Shown piece after piece: positions 18,133 through 27,864 of a DNA stretch of 64,000 bases. The number at the start of each line of letters is the position of its first letter. Position 1 is the first letter of the stretch. The stretch comes from Prauserella alba (GTDB taxonomy: Bacteria > Actinomycetota > Actinomycetes > Mycobacteriales > Pseudonocardiaceae), in NCBI RefSeq assembly GCF_024171735.1, contig NZ_JAMTCH010000007.1, positions 248,001 to 312,000 of the forward strand, in the 5' to 3' direction. Position numbers and translations under genes: made by a program. The notes beneath the pieces were generated by a model that was not told the DNA's origin, ran no database searches, and saw only the letters and a program-made list of their open reading frames with translations.

Positions 18133-19617
18133 ATGACTCCAGTCGTCGTCATCATGCTGGTGTATTTCCTGCTCATGTTCGTCATCGGATACTGGGCCAA
18201 ATCCCGGATCAAGTCCTCGAAGGACTTTCTCGTCGCCGGGCAGACCCTCGGTTTCTTCGTGATGGCGATCGGCACGTTCTCGTCGATCCAGAGCGGCTTC
18301 GGCATGATCGGTCACACGGCCAACACCTACTCGTGGGGAGTGCAGGCACTCGTTGCGGCGGCACTGCTCGTGCCGTTGGCGTTCGCGCTGTCCTGGTTCC
18401 TGCTCGGAGCCCGGTTGTACCGGCTGGCGCGGAAGTACGAGGTGTACTCGGTTCCCGACGTGATCCGCATCCGGTATCCCGGCCGCTCGGCCCACATCGC
18501 CATGTCCGTGGCGATGTTCGTCGGATCGGTCGCGTACATGACCGCGCAGGTCACCGCCACGGGCGTGATCGTGAGCCTCATCCTGGACACCTCGGTGTCC
18601 ACCGGCGCGATCATCGGCTCGGCGGTCGTGGCCGTGTACACCGTTGCGGGCGGGATGCTCGCGGGCGCCTGGACCGACTTCATCCAGGGCCTGCTCATGG
18701 TCGTGCTGTCGATCGGTGCGTTCTTCGTGGCCACCAGCACCATCGGCGGCTGGGGGTCGATGTTGACCACCATCAGCAACTACGACCTCGACTTCCTGCG
18801 CCTGGACGCCTCGCAGCCGCTCACCTACGTCTACACGTTCGTCCTGGTGGCGGTCTTCGGTATCGCCGCGCAACCGCAGCTCATCACGAAGTTCCTGATG
18901 TTGCGGTCGTCCTCGGAACTGAAGTGGGGTGCACTCGTGGCCGCGCTGGCATACGGCATCACGACGATGTTCGCGCTCGGCGTCGGCCTGGCGATGCGGG
19001 CACTCACGATCCAGGGGAGGGCCCCGGAACTCGAGAACGTCGACAACACCGCCACGTGGTTCCTGGACAACATGGTCTCGCCGGTGTTCGCCGGATTCGT
19101 CCTCGCGGGGTTGCTCGCAGCCATCATGTCGAGCTCGAACTCCTTCATCGCCGTCGGCGCGTCCTCCCTGATGCGGGACCTCACGGGAGCGCTCGGCATC
19201 ACGGTGCGCAACGAGGTGCGCTGGGCACGTATCGCCAGCGTGCTCGTCGTGGCGTGTGCCCTGGTGTTCACGCTCTACCTGTCGCAGGTGGTGTTCCTGT
19301 TGGGCGCCCTCGGATTCGCCGCCTTCGCTGCCGCGATCTTCGGGCCGCTCGCGCTCGGCCTGTACTGGAGAAGGGCGACCGGCCTCGCCACCACCGTCGC
19401 GATCACCTTCGGCATCGCCGGGAACCTGGTCACCACGGTGCTCACCTCACAGGAGATCATCACGATTCCGTCCTACATCCAGGTCGGCGGATTCATCACC
19501 GTCGTCGGCATTCTGATCTTCATCGCCGTGTCGGTGGCTTTCCCCTCTCGCGAATCCGCCAAGAGGTTCACCGAAATGCACGACATGCGGTCGCCGGTGG
19601 GGGCCGCCGCCGAGTAG
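18133..19617 (+). CDS. Sodium:solute symporter (SSS family)
   Basis: A 494-residue integral membrane protein with about 13 hydrophobic segments and the SSS-family opening: a first helix, then KSSKDFLVAGQTLGFF. It probably imports a carboxylate, given the acyl-CoA ligase two genes downstream. GGAGG precedes the ATG. It is followed 49 bp later by a small membrane protein that may be an accessory subunit. The exact substrate cannot be read from the sequence. Confidence 0.92.
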   Translation: MTPVVVIMLVYFLLMFVIGYWAKSRIKSSKDFLVAGQTLGFFVMAIGTFSSIQSGFGMIGHTANTYSWGVQALVAAALLVPLAFALSWFLLGARLYRLARKYEVYSVPDVIRIRYPGRSAHIAMSVAMFVGSVAYMTAQVTATGVIVSLILDTSVSTGAIIGSAVVAVYTVAGGMLAGAWTDFIQGLLMVVLSIGAFFVATSTIGGWGSMLTTISNYDLDFLRLDASQPLTYVYTFVLVAVFGIAAQPQLITKFLMLRSSSELKWGALVAALAYGITTMFALGVGLAMRALTIQGRAPELENVDNTATWFLDNMVSPVFAGFVLAGLLAAIMSSSNSFIAVGASSLMRDLTGALGITVRNEVRWARIASVLVVACALVFTLYLSQVVFLLGALGFAAFAAAIFGPLALGLYWRRATGLATTVAITFGIAGNLVTTVLTSQEIITIPSYIQVGGFITVVGILIFIAVSVAFPSRESAKRFTEMHDMRSPVGAAAE

Positions 19618-19666
19618 CCGCTCACCACCACGCTCGCGCCCGTTCTCTCCACCTAAGGATGTCCGA

Positions 19667-20074
19667 ATGAGTATCGATCGTACGGATGCATTGGTCGCCG
19701 CAATATTCGTGATCGTCACGGCCGTCACCGTCGGAGTGCTGTTCGACCTGTGGCACCTGGTGTACTACTCGATTCCGAGCCTGGTGACGATCTTCATGCT
19801 GATGGGTTCGCTCAACCGGCGGGACGAATGGAAGACCGGGGCGACGGCCCGCATCGTGTCCTTCGGGGCCGCTTTGACGGTGCTGTTCGTCGTGTCGAAC
19901 GCGACACTGCACGGCGACGGCGTGATCGGTGGTCTGCCGACGTCGACAGCCGTGTTCGTCTACATGATCTGGCCGCTCGCCAGCGTGGTCGGGCCGCTGC
20001 TGTTCGCGTGGGTCTACCACGCCTGGCTCCGGCACGACGTCGACGACGTCGAAGCGCGTTCGGTCACCTCGTAG
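19667..20074 (+). CDS. Small membrane protein, possible symporter partner
   Basis: A 135-residue protein with four hydrophobic stretches (about 9-28, 30-46, 61-78 and 92-115) and charged ends. I do not recognise the family. Small membrane proteins encoded beside SSS symporters, such as the DUF485 protein next to ActP, are a known arrangement, and its place between the symporter and the ligase suggests a similar partnership. That role is inferred from context only. Confidence 0.75.
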   Translation: MSIDRTDALVAAIFVIVTAVTVGVLFDLWHLVYYSIPSLVTIFMLMGSLNRRDEWKTGATARIVSFGAALTVLFVVSNATLHGDGVIGGLPTSTAVFVYMIWPLASVVGPLLFAWVYHAWLRHDVDDVEARSVTS

Positions 20075-20115
20075 CAGGCCACGGCTCCTCGGACGGAGAA
20101 AGGTTGCGCATTCCC

Positions 20116-21576
20116 ATGCCACCGGAAGAGTTTCCGCTGTGTGACATCCCGAAGTACCACGCAGGCGTCATGCCGCAGACCGTCGCGGTCCGCTGCGACG
20201 GCGACGAGCTGACCTGGACTCGGCTCCATCGCGAGAGCAATCGGGTCGCCCGTGGGCTGCGGCGTTGCGGCGTCTCGACGGGCAGCATCGTCACGCTCGC
20301 GTTGCCGGGCGGTGTCGACATGATCGTGTCGGCGTTCGCCTGCTACAAGGTGGGTGCCACTCCCCAGCCACTGTCGACGAAACTGACCGAGCGGGAGATC
20401 GGCGAGATCCTCGCGCTGGCAGAGCCCGCGGCGATCGTCGTGGACGCGGCGGACTCCGGCGTTCCCGGAGGGGCCACTGTGGACCGGCTTCGGGAACTCG
20501 GCGCCACTGACGAGGATCTGCCCACGGTGGTCGCGCCGTCGTGGAAGGCCCCGACGTCCGGCGGGTCCACCGGCCGTCCGAAGATCATTCTCTCCGGCAG
20601 GCCCGCTACGTATCGTGCCTTCGACGCGGAGGTCTGGGGCATCGGATCGGCGGACCGGCTCCTGGTCCCCGCACCCCTGCACCACAACGCGCCGTTCGGC
20701 ACGGCCATGGCAGGCCTGTTCACGGGAGCCACGGTCACGTTGATGCGGAAGTTCGACCCGGAAGGCACGCTCGAACTGGTGAACCGCCATGCGATCAGCT
20801 GGCTCTACCTGGTTCCGACGATGATGCGCCGGATCCACGCCCTCCCCGATGAGATCAAGCAGCGACACGACCTGTCCGGCCTGAGGTCCGTGTGGCACGT
20901 CGCCGAGCCTTGCCCGCCGTGGTTGAAACGGGCGTGGATCGACTGGCTCGGGGCGGACGTGATCTGGGAGCTGTACGGCGGCACCGAGGCGCAGGCGGGG
21001 TGCACCGTGAACGGCCGCGAGTGGCTGGCCCATCCCGGCACGGTGGGTCGCGCCACCTGGGGCGAGATCAAGATCGTGGATGTCGACGGCGCCGACGTGA
21101 CGACACCCCGAACGGCCGGAGAGGTCTACCTGCGACCGGCGCCGGAGAGTCCCGAACCGTACCGGTACATCGGAGCGGAGGCGAAGGAACTCGACGGGTG
21201 GGAATCACTCGGCGATGTGGGCGAGTTCGATGAGGACGGGTACCTGTACCTGCACGACAGGCTCTCCGACATGATCATCGCGGGTGGGGTGAACATCTAC
21301 CCCGCCGAGGTCGAGAGCGCACTCGTCGAGCATCCGGCCGTGCTGTCCAGTGCGGTGATCGGACTGCCGGATGCGGATTCTGGCAACCGCGTGCACGCGA
21401 TCGTCGAAACGTCCGCCGCCGACCCGGTTTCGGAGGCCGAGATCGCTGCGCACGCCGCTACCCGGCTGGCTCCGCACAAGCGGCCGAAGACCATCGAGAT
21501 CTCCCACGAACCGCTACGGGACGACACGGGCAAGATGCGCCGTTCGGCGTTGCGCTCGGAGCGGATCTCCCCCTGA
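20116..21576 (+). CDS. AMP-forming acyl-CoA ligase
   Basis: A 486-residue member of the ANL adenylating superfamily. The phosphate-binding loop is TSGGSTGRPK (147-156), YGGTEA lies near 295, the hinge and GWESLGDVGEFDEDGY are near 360, and the catalytic Lys lies in DTGKMRR close to the C-terminus. It is short for a fatty-acid ligase and resembles the bile-acid/aryl-CoA ligase group. It should activate the acid taken up by the symporter, for oxidation by the two SDRs. The ATG at 20116 is chosen; AAAGG lies about 13 bases upstream. Confidence 0.9.
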   Translation: MPPEEFPLCDIPKYHAGVMPQTVAVRCDGDELTWTRLHRESNRVARGLRRCGVSTGSIVTLALPGGVDMIVSAFACYKVGATPQPLSTKLTEREIGEILALAEPAAIVVDAADSGVPGGATVDRLRELGATDEDLPTVVAPSWKAPTSGGSTGRPKIILSGRPATYRAFDAEVWGIGSADRLLVPAPLHHNAPFGTAMAGLFTGATVTLMRKFDPEGTLELVNRHAISWLYLVPTMMRRIHALPDEIKQRHDLSGLRSVWHVAEPCPPWLKRAWIDWLGADVIWELYGGTEAQAGCTVNGREWLAHPGTVGRATWGEIKIVDVDGADVTTPRTAGEVYLRPAPESPEPYRYIGAEAKELDGWESLGDVGEFDEDGYLYLHDRLSDMIIAGGVNIYPAEVESALVEHPAVLSSAVIGLPDADSGNRVHAIVETSAADPVSEAEIAAHAATRLAPHKRPKTIEISHEPLRDDTGKMRRSALRSERISP

Positions 21577-21577
21577 A

Positions 21578-21617
21578 CGTGTGGTCCGAACACGCGTCGG
21601 CGTGTTCGGACCACACG
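21578..21617. terminator. Strong bidirectional hairpin between convergent genes
   Basis: A perfect 17-bp stem, CGTGTGGTCCGAACACG at 21578-21594 and its complement at 21601-21617, closes a 6-nt loop (CGTCGG). It begins right after the ligase stop (21576) and lies 36 bp beyond the end of the convergent gene at 21653. No U-tract follows, as is usual for actinobacterial terminators. Confidence 0.8.
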
Positions 21618-21652
21618 GGGAGCGTTGTTCGACCCGGAGCGAGCGCCGCGGT

Positions 21653-22387
21653 TTACTGCCCGGATTCCTCGAGGTCGCTGACGCACCAGCCGCTCTCGTC
21701 CTTCATGACGAGCTCACCCTCGCTCGTGTTGCTGTCGCCCTGGTACTCGACGTCGAGCTTGATCGGCACGCGTGCCTCGTCACCGTTCTCGGTGGCGTCG
21801 CCGGTGACGGAGAACGTCATCTTCAGCCCGTCGGGCATGTCCTCGAGGTCACTGACGTCGCCCGCCGCGTCGGGGCTGCACGCGACCTCCTTGATCACGT
21901 CGACGTCCTTGTTGTTCAGCGCCTCGACGGCCTTCTCGGCGACGTTGTCCGGGCTGTCCCCGGTGAGGAACCCCGGCGCCCAGAACGCCGTGATGAGGAA
22001 CGCGGCGATGACCACGACGGCGCCGCCGCCGATGCCGGCGATGAGGCCGGTCTTGCTCTTCTTCGGCGGCTCGCCGTAGCCGCCCTGCTGAGGGTAGCCC
22101 TGCTGCGGCTGGCCGTACGGCTGCTGGCCGTAGGGCTGCTGCTGACCGTACGGCTGCTGACCGTACTGACCCTGCTGACCGTATGGCTGCTGGTAGCCGC
22201 CCTGTTCCGGCTGGCCGTACGGCTGCTGGTAGTCGCCCTGCTGGGGGTTTCCCTGCTGCGGGTAGCCGCCCTGGCCCGGGTATCCGCCCTGCTGGGGGAA
22301 CCCACCGGACTGGGGGTAGCCGCCGGGCTGCTGGCCGGGCTGTCCACCGTACGGATCGGGCTGGCCGGGTTGGGGTGGGTACGTCAT
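21653..22387 (-). CDS. Membrane-anchored paralogue 1: disordered N-terminus, one helix, type A Cys-pair module
   Basis: A 244-residue protein. Residues 1-108 are Gln/Gly/Pro/Tyr-rich (PYGQQ and QGGYP repeats). KKSKTG then precedes one membrane helix (114-137) ending in FWAPGF. The basic flank on the N-terminal side predicts a cytoplasmic N-terminus and an outside C-terminus. The outer domain (about 147-240) starts with a helix, [20 protein letters not shown], followed by Cys170, and ends with strands and GWCVSD (Cys235). The only two cysteines of the protein are there, so a disulfide is likely. It resembles small DUF4878/Rv0361-like NTF2-type domains. Function unknown. Last gene of the array. 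Confidence 0.85.
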   Translation of the reverse strand: MTYPPQPGQPDPYGGQPGQQPGGYPQSGGFPQQGGYPGQGGYPQQGNPQQGDYQQPYGQPEQGGYQQPYGQQGQYGQQPYGQQQPYGQQPYGQPQQGYPQQGGYGEPPKKSKTGLIAGIGGGAVVVIAAFLITAFWAPGFLTGDSPDNVAEKAVEALNNKDVDVIKEVACSPDAAGDVSDLEDMPDGLKMTFSVTGDATENGDEARVPIKLDVEYQGDSNTSEGELVMKDESGWCVSDLEESGQ

Positions 22388-22587
22388 GGCGGGCTCCCAT
22401 TTCCTCGCGCGCGCGTGCGTCTTCCGACGTCGAACGGACAGTGAAACTACTTCATATGCAACGGCTTCGACGGATCGGTACCCCGGCCGGGTTCCCGTGA
22501 CCGTCTCCCACGGTTGCGGCGTCCCCGCGGGTACACGGTCGCGTACGGCCCGTGACGCAGGATAACGGAGGCGTCACCGCTGTCGCG

Positions 22588-23499
22588 TCAGAAGCCGGCT
22601 CCGGAGCCGCTGCCCGCCTCGATGTCGGAGACGCACCAGCCGCCCTGGTTCTCGAGCGTGAGGTCGGCCTGCATGCTGGCGGACTTCTCACCGGACGTGA
22701 CCTGCATGTCGAGTTTCGCCGACGCCTGGTCCACAGACGTCTCCTCCACCTCGGCGACCGAAGCCTGGATCGCGAGACCGTCCGGAGCCTCACCCTGCGG
22801 CGCGACGTCCGTGCTGCCGGCACAGGCGAGTTCCTTCATACCGGGTACGTCGAGGTCCGACAGCGCGGCCGCGTACTGCGCCGCGGCCGCCTGTGCCCCG
22901 CCGGTGTCGCCGCCGTCGAGGCCGCCGGAGTCCGTTCCGCCCGTGTCACCGGAGTCGCCGAAGCCACCGTCCTGCCCGCTGTCGCCGCTGGAACCACCGT
23001 CACCGCCGGAGTTCGCATCGCCGGCCGTGCCGGAGTCGCTGCCGCCGGAGTTGCCGCCGTCGGCGGACGTTTCGCTGTCGTCGCCCACGAAGAATCCCGG
23101 TGCCCAGAACCCGGTGACGAGGACGGCGCCGATCAGCACGACGGCTGCGGCGATGCCGACGACGAGGCCGGTCTTCTTGCTCTTCGGCTGCTCGTCGAAC
23201 CCGCCGGGACCCTGCGGAAAGCCGGGCGGCTGACCGGGTGGCGGGTAGCCGCCACCCTGCGGCGGCATGCCCTGCTGCGGAAAGCCGCCGGACTGGGGCG
23301 CTCCCTGGTGGGGCGCTCCGTGGTGCGGTGCTGCAGGTTGAGGTGCTGAAGGGTGGGGTGATCCGGGCTGAGGTGCTGGGGGCTGAGGTGCTCCCTGCTG
23401 GGGATAGCCGCCCGGCAGCGGGCCGCCCTGGTGCGGTCCCGGCTGGCCGTACGGTCCCGGCTGCTGGCCGTAGGGCCCGGGCTGCGGTGGGTAGGTCAC
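22588..23499 (-). CDS. Membrane-anchored paralogue 2: type A module on a long Asp/Gly/Ser linker
   Basis: A 303-residue paralogue. Residues 1-105 are Pro/Gln/Gly-rich with several APQ/APH repeats. KSKKTG and a helix (110-132, ending GFWAPGF) follow. Residues 139-202 form an acidic Asp/Gly/Ser linker not seen at this length in the other members. The type A module spans about 203-295, with Cys226 in KELAC and Cys289 in GGWCVSD, the only cysteines. The GTG at 23499 matches the VTYPPQPG start of its paralogues and is preceded by GAGGGGG. Function unknown. Confidence 0.84.
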   Translation of the reverse strand: MTYPPQPGPYGQQPGPYGQPGPHQGGPLPGGYPQQGAPQPPAPQPGSPHPSAPQPAAPHHGAPHQGAPQSGGFPQQGMPPQGGGYPPPGQPPGFPQGPGGFDEQPKSKKTGLVVGIAAAVVLIGAVLVTGFWAPGFFVGDDSETSADGGNSGGSDSGTAGDANSGGDGGSSGDSGQDGGFGDSGDTGGTDSGGLDGGDTGGAQAAAAQYAAALSDLDVPGMKELACAGSTDVAPQGEAPDGLAIQASVAEVEETSVDQASAKLDMQVTSGEKSASMQADLTLENQGGWCVSDIEAGSGSGAGF

Positions 23500-23699
23500 G
23501 ACTCCCCCTCTGCTGGTCACGCACTGCTGCTGTCATGGCAGCTGCCTCGACTGGGTGACCTGTTGGGGTCACTCTGTCATGGCGCTACGGACGTTCGACT
23601 CGGGGTCGGTGGCTGCGGTTCCGTGTCCGGCGCGGCACAGCCGGACTCCTCCCACATCGTGGTGCACACCTCTCGCCCTCGCGGGTGTCCGGGGCCGGA

Positions 23700-24386
23700 T
23701 CACGGTGGGCCCGTGTCATAGTGGACCGAGACGGAGGATACGCACCAGCCTTCGCCGTCGTCGTCGTCCAACAGGATGTCCGAAAGCGATGAGAGTTCGC
23801 CGTCGTCGGTCGTCCCGGTGATGGGCACGGGATACAGGCGATGTGCAGCGTCGTACGACGTGCTCTGCTTGTTGACCTCAGGTGCGCGGACGATCTTCGC
23901 GTTGCCGTGCACGAGATCGGCGACCCCTTCCTCCGAGTAGGTGACCATGTCGTCGTTCCTGGACACCGAGCACACCACAGCCAGCGCAGCCCGTTCGTCG
24001 CCGTCGTTGACGGCTTCGACGAAGCGGTCCGCGGCGATACGCCATGTCTTGATGCCGGTCGGGGGAGGCGGTTCCTCGTAGACGAACAGGTAGTACCCGC
24101 CGAAGAAGAGGGCAAAGGTCGTCACGATTGAGATCACGGTCCACAGGGCGGCCTTGAGCCCGGTTCGCGGCTTCTCCGGCTGTGGTCCACCGAACGGCTG
24201 CGGGTAACCCTGATACGGGTAGCCGCCGTTGGGTACGCCCTGCTGCGGGTATCGGCCCGGCTGCGGCACCCCTGGCTGGTGTCCCGGTTGCACTCCGTAC
24301 GGCCCCGGCTGTCCGGGTTGTCCGAACCCACCCGGAGGCTGCTGGGCATGACCGCCCGGCTGGCCGGGCTGTGGTGGATACGTCAT
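23700..24386 (-). CDS. Membrane-anchored paralogue 3: single type B Cys-pair module
   Basis: A 228-residue paralogue. It begins [11 protein letters not shown], with a shorter Pro/Gly/Gln tail (1-70), then EKPRTG and a diverged helix (79-102) lacking the WAPGF ending. The outer domain (114-222) opens [19 protein letters not shown] and has Cys139 and Cys215 (GEGWCVSS). This pattern matches the second, not the first, outer domain of paralogues 5 and 6: Trp-Arg, then AVNxGD, then Cys, then DLVxG. It is therefore assigned to a separate type B. Function unknown. Confidence 0.82.
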   Translation of the reverse strand: MTYPPQPGQPGGHAQQPPGGFGQPGQPGPYGVQPGHQPGVPQPGRYPQQGVPNGGYPYQGYPQPFGGPQPEKPRTGLKAALWTVISIVTTFALFFGGYYLFVYEEPPPPTGIKTWRIAADRFVEAVNDGDERAALAVVCSVSRNDDMVTYSEEGVADLVHGNAKIVRAPEVNKQSTSYDAAHRLYPVPITGTTDDGELSSLSDILLDDDDGEGWCVSSVSVHYDTGPP

Positions 24387-24419
24387 GGAACCCCCTCGTG
24401 CTGTGATCCCGCTATTGTT

Positions 24420-25505
24420 TCAGTCACCTGGTCGCTCTTGACTGCCTGGCGGGGTCAGCTCGGCGCCGCTCCGGGTCGGTGCGGCGCGCCAGCCGTCGGG
24501 CAGCTCGATGCTGCGTGCCGGATCGGCGGTGGTGTCCTCCACCGACACGTTCGCCGCTTCGCGCCAGCGGAGGTCGATGTCGCCGGCGAATCGTGCGTGG
24601 TGCAGATTCAGCTCGCCGAACGTCGCGTCGGTGAACCGGGCCGTGCCGTTGAACGCGGCCCCGGAGAACGAACAGTCCGCGGCGAACCGGGTGCGGCGGA
24701 ACGACGCCAGTGAGTTGAACGTCGCGTCGCCGAACGTCGCGGGCTGCTCGAAAACAGTGTCGTCACAGCGGAATCTGCCCTGTAGGCGTCCCGTTCCGGT
24801 GCGGCCGCGGGTGAACCAGACCGGCCCGGTGAACACGCACTCGCTGAGGTTCGAATCGCTGTGCAGGTAGGCGTACCGCAGCACGACCGTGCCCATGCGA
24901 CGGCGCGAGAGGTCGAGGTACTCGACAGCGGCGCCGGTGAGGTCGAGATCGTAGGCCGGGCCTCGCGGATCGTCCGGTTCGGACAGTAGCTGGTGTACCA
25001 GGCGCTGTGCCGTCAGCCGGACCTGGAGTTCACGCTCGGCCTCCTCCTGTTCTTCGCCCGTCGAACTGTCCGAATCGGACCACCTGGGGTGGGAGTACGG
25101 CCTGCGAAGGTAGGCACACAGCACGTCGAGCACCGTCTGCGTGTAGTCCGTACGGGCTTTCGCGAGCCCGGCCAGTGCGTGCATCGCGCCGACCCGCACC
25201 TGGTCGGCTTCGTGGCCGAGCAGCTCGACCGACCGTGCGAACCGCTCGTCCGAGACCCGGTCACCTTCGAGCGCGTGCCGGGCCTCCTCGACCCTGCGCC
25301 TGCGGTCGTTGAGCCACAGCGCGTACAGCGCGATGATCGCGCCGCCCGCGAGCCCTGCGGTACGCAGCGCGTCGCTGCGCGGCGTTCCGGGATCGGCGAC
25401 GAGCCACGCGCCGATGGCCAGCACCGCCGCGACGGCAAGCACGAGCGTTGCGGCCAGTGCGACGGAAGAGCGCTGCGGGGAGTCCGGTGACCACAGGCGT
25501 TTCAC
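24420..25505 (-). CDS. Pentapeptide-repeat membrane protein
   Basis: About 361 residues. Two hydrophobic segments (about 14-37 and 47-65) are followed by a short helical stretch (DERFARSVELLGHEADQVRV) typical of actinobacterial membrane pentapeptide proteins. A right-handed pentapeptide-repeat region follows at about 195-320, visible as the recurring A(D/N)F pattern in DATFNSLASFRRTRFAADC and later repeats. The start is uncertain: GTG at 25505 sits just before the first helix, while in-frame GTG at 25568 is also possible. It sits inside the six-gene paralogue array with gaps of 33 and 157 bp, but shares no domain with them. Role unknown; a scaffold is a guess. Confidence 0.78.
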   Translation of the reverse strand: MKRLWSPDSPQRSSVALAATLVLAVAAVLAIGAWLVADPGTPRSDALRTAGLAGGAIIALYALWLNDRRRRVEEARHALEGDRVSDERFARSVELLGHEADQVRVGAMHALAGLAKARTDYTQTVLDVLCAYLRRPYSHPRWSDSDSSTGEEQEEAERELQVRLTAQRLVHQLLSEPDDPRGPAYDLDLTGAAVEYLDLSRRRMGTVVLRYAYLHSDSNLSECVFTGPVWFTRGRTGTGRLQGRFRCDDTVFEQPATFGDATFNSLASFRRTRFAADCSFSGAAFNGTARFTDATFGELNLHHARFAGDIDLRWREAANVSVEDTTADPARSIELPDGWRAAPTRSGAELTPPGSQERPGD

Positions 25506-25662
25506 GGCTCGTGACGGTAGTCGATCACATCCCTGCGTGGACGCCTGATCGCCCCTGGAACCCGTCACGCATTCGCCGTCGCCATGTCGACACGGCTGCG
25601 TATCGACCCGGCAGTTCGTCGGTGCAGCCGCTTGTCGACACACGGCCAGTGCCGCCGCGCCG

Positions 25663-26442
25663 TCAACCCGTCGGGCGAGGGCTGCGCAGGTCGATGCCGG
25701 GCACGGTGAGCGACCGCCAGCACCACGATCCGCCGCGCCGGTCGAGGCCGACCTCGATGTCGACGTGGTCGCCGCTCATCGTGAGCCTGCCCGCCGCCGT
25801 GGCGGAATCGTCGTGCACGGCGATGCGCCCCGTCAGCTGCGCCCCCGTGGTCTGATGCGCCTGTTCGATCGCCGCCGCCACGGGGCGTTCCGCGTCCTCA
25901 CAGGTCAGCGCCCGCAGTGCGGTCTTGTCCTGCCGCGTGAATCCGGTCACGATCCGCTGAGCGACGTCGCGGGCTCCTGCGCCCGCCGTACCTTCCGCGT
26001 CGCCGCCCGCGAGGAAGCCGGGTGCGACCCACGCCGTGAACGCGAACACGCCGACGAGCAGGGCCACGCCGCCCCCGGCGATCGCGGCGAGCCGCGTGGG
26101 GCGGCTGCCGCGCGGTGACGGGGCGAAGGCCGCCGGCCCGGTCCGATGCCGTTCCGGCTGCCACCCTTCCTGCCCGGGCCCGCCCGACCACTGTCCGCCC
26201 TGCTGCGGACTGCCCTGCGGACCGCCCTGCTGCCGGTGCTGCTGCGGCGTCCCGTGTCGGTCCGGCGTTCCGTGGCCGGGAATCGCACCGTGCGGCTGCC
26301 GGTGGCCCGGTGCCGCACCGGAGTGCCCCGGAGCGCCCGGTGGTGGGTGCTCGCGCCGGGCGTCGTGTCCGTACCCGGATTCGTGCGGCCCGGTTCCGTG
26401 CCCGTACGAACCGTCCGGGTACGACCCGGTGTTGTACGGCAT
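25663..26442 (-). CDS. Membrane-anchored paralogue 4: His-rich N-terminus, type A module
   Basis: A 259-residue paralogue that starts MPYNTGSYPDG rather than MTYPPQPG. Its disordered tail (1-115) is rich in Gly, His, Pro and Gln. A helix (116-138) ends in AWVAPGFL. The outer type A module (156-250) contains DVAQRIVTGFTRQDKTALR, Cys181 and Cys241 in SWCWRS; no other cysteine is present. The WCW form is shared with the first modules of paralogues 5 and 6. GAGGGGG precedes the ATG. Function unknown. Confidence 0.83.
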   Translation of the reverse strand: MPYNTGSYPDGSYGHGTGPHESGYGHDARREHPPPGAPGHSGAAPGHRQPHGAIPGHGTPDRHGTPQQHRQQGGPQGSPQQGGQWSGGPGQEGWQPERHRTGPAAFAPSPRGSRPTRLAAIAGGGVALLVGVFAFTAWVAPGFLAGGDAEGTAGAGARDVAQRIVTGFTRQDKTALRALTCEDAERPVAAAIEQAHQTTGAQLTGRIAVHDDSATAAGRLTMSGDHVDIEVGLDRRGGSWCWRSLTVPGIDLRSPRPTG

Positions 26443-26667
26443 CGCTCGCCCCCTCGTGTGATCGACCGCAGGATTGTGCCATGTCGCCACCGCGCCTCCG
26501 GCGTTCAGCCGCTGCCGAGCTTCCGGCCTTCCTGCCGCGTGCCGCCGGTCCCGCGCCTCCGGCGTTCCCGCGGCGACCGCGGGGTTCACACCACGTGTGC
26601 CGGGGTGCAGAGCGGCCGGGCAGCGGGAACCGCACCCGCCACCCGGCCGCCTCGGCTCACCTGCCGG

Positions 26668-27726
26668 TCAGTTGTCGAGCACGAGCGCCATGTCGATACA
26701 CCACGGCTCGGTTTCCTCGGTGTTGTTCAACGTGAGCCGCGAGCTGTCGCTGAGCTCTGCGCCGCCCACGGTGCCGGAGATTCCGACCGAGGCGAGGTAG
26801 TCGTTGCTCAGCCGCGCCTCACCCAACTCGATCTGCGTGGGGCCGTTGACGAGGTCTTCGAGGCCACCGCTCGTGAGGGCGTTCTCGCAGAACATCGACT
26901 GGGCAGTCTGCTTGTCGCCGGAGTTGACGGCGCCGACGAACTTCTCGGCGTTGCCGCGCCACTCCTCACCGTCGCCGCCACCGTCCGGAGCCGGGTAGTC
27001 GTCGGCGGGCGACGGTTCCGGCTCCGCCATGTCGGTACTGGGACTCACGCCGCCGGGATCCATGCCGGAGACCTCGACGGACTGCCAGCACCATGCGTCG
27101 CCGTCCTTCTCCAGCGTTGCGCTGGCAGGAACGTCCTGGCCCTCGATGTTGATCGTGGCTTCGGCCGTCGCGGTGTCGCCGTTGTCCTGCACCTCGCCGA
27201 GCTCGGCGCTCTGGACGCTGCTCGCCCCGCGGATCACGTTGTCGACCATGGGATCGGCGTCGGAACAGGCGAGCTGTTGCAGGGCCTGGCTGTCCTGGTC
27301 GTTGAACCCCTGAACGATCTTCTCCGCCAGTGCCTGGGCGCCGGAGTCGCCCGAACCGGAACCGCCGCCTTGTTCGTCGTCGGCGAGGAGGAAGCCGGGT
27401 GCGACCCAGGCGAGGATGGCGAAGACGCCGAACAGCAGCACGACGGTGCCGAGTGCGATGCCGACGATCAGGCCGGTCTTCTTCTTGGGCGGCTCACCGC
27501 CGGGGCCGGGCGGGTACATGCCGTACTGGCCGGTCGGGTCGTATCCCGGATAGCCCTGCTGGCCCGGGTACCCCTGCTGCGGGTGGTAGCCCTGTTGACC
27601 CGGATAGCCCGCCCCCTGCTGCGGATATCCCTGCTGGCCAGGGTAGCCCGCCCCCTGCTGGCCGTAGCCGTGCTGCTCCCAGCCGCCCTGTTGGCCGCCC
27701 TGGCCTGGTTGCGGTGGATATGTCAT
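26668..27726 (-). CDS. Membrane-anchored paralogue 5: tandem type A and type B modules
   Basis: A 352-residue paralogue with two outer domains. The tail (1-79) carries QQGYPGQQGYP-type repeats. PPKKKTG precedes the helix (84-107), which ends AWVAPGFLL. Module A (128-220) has Cys154 and Cys213 (AWCWQS). A Pro/Asp/Gly linker (222-254) leads to module B (255-350), with EEWRGNAEKFVGAVNSGDK, Cys280 and Cys343 (PWCIDM). Four cysteines, two per module. From KKKTG to DDEQG it is identical in protein sequence to paralogue 6, and nearly so in DNA. Function unknown. Confidence 0.86.
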   Translation of the reverse strand: MTYPPQPGQGGQQGGWEQHGYGQQGAGYPGQQGYPQQGAGYPGQQGYHPQQGYPGQQGYPGYDPTGQYGMYPPGPGGEPPKKKTGLIVGIALGTVVLLFGVFAILAWVAPGFLLADDEQGGGSGSGDSGAQALAEKIVQGFNDQDSQALQQLACSDADPMVDNVIRGASSVQSAELGEVQDNGDTATAEATINIEGQDVPASATLEKDGDAWCWQSVEVSGMDPGGVSPSTDMAEPEPSPADDYPAPDGGGDGEEWRGNAEKFVGAVNSGDKQTAQSMFCENALTSGGLEDLVNGPTQIELGEARLSNDYLASVGISGTVGGAELSDSSRLTLNNTEETEPWCIDMALVLDN

Positions 27727-27864
27727 CGCTCGTCCCCTTCGCGCCGTAGCCGTCGCAGTGTCGCACGGCTACGGCGCAGGTGACGCGACTTTCCGGCTAA
27801 TCCGGACGGGGAGAGCGAGTGCCCGCGGCGGTCCCGGGTCCGGGGCCGCCGCAGGCACCGGCGA

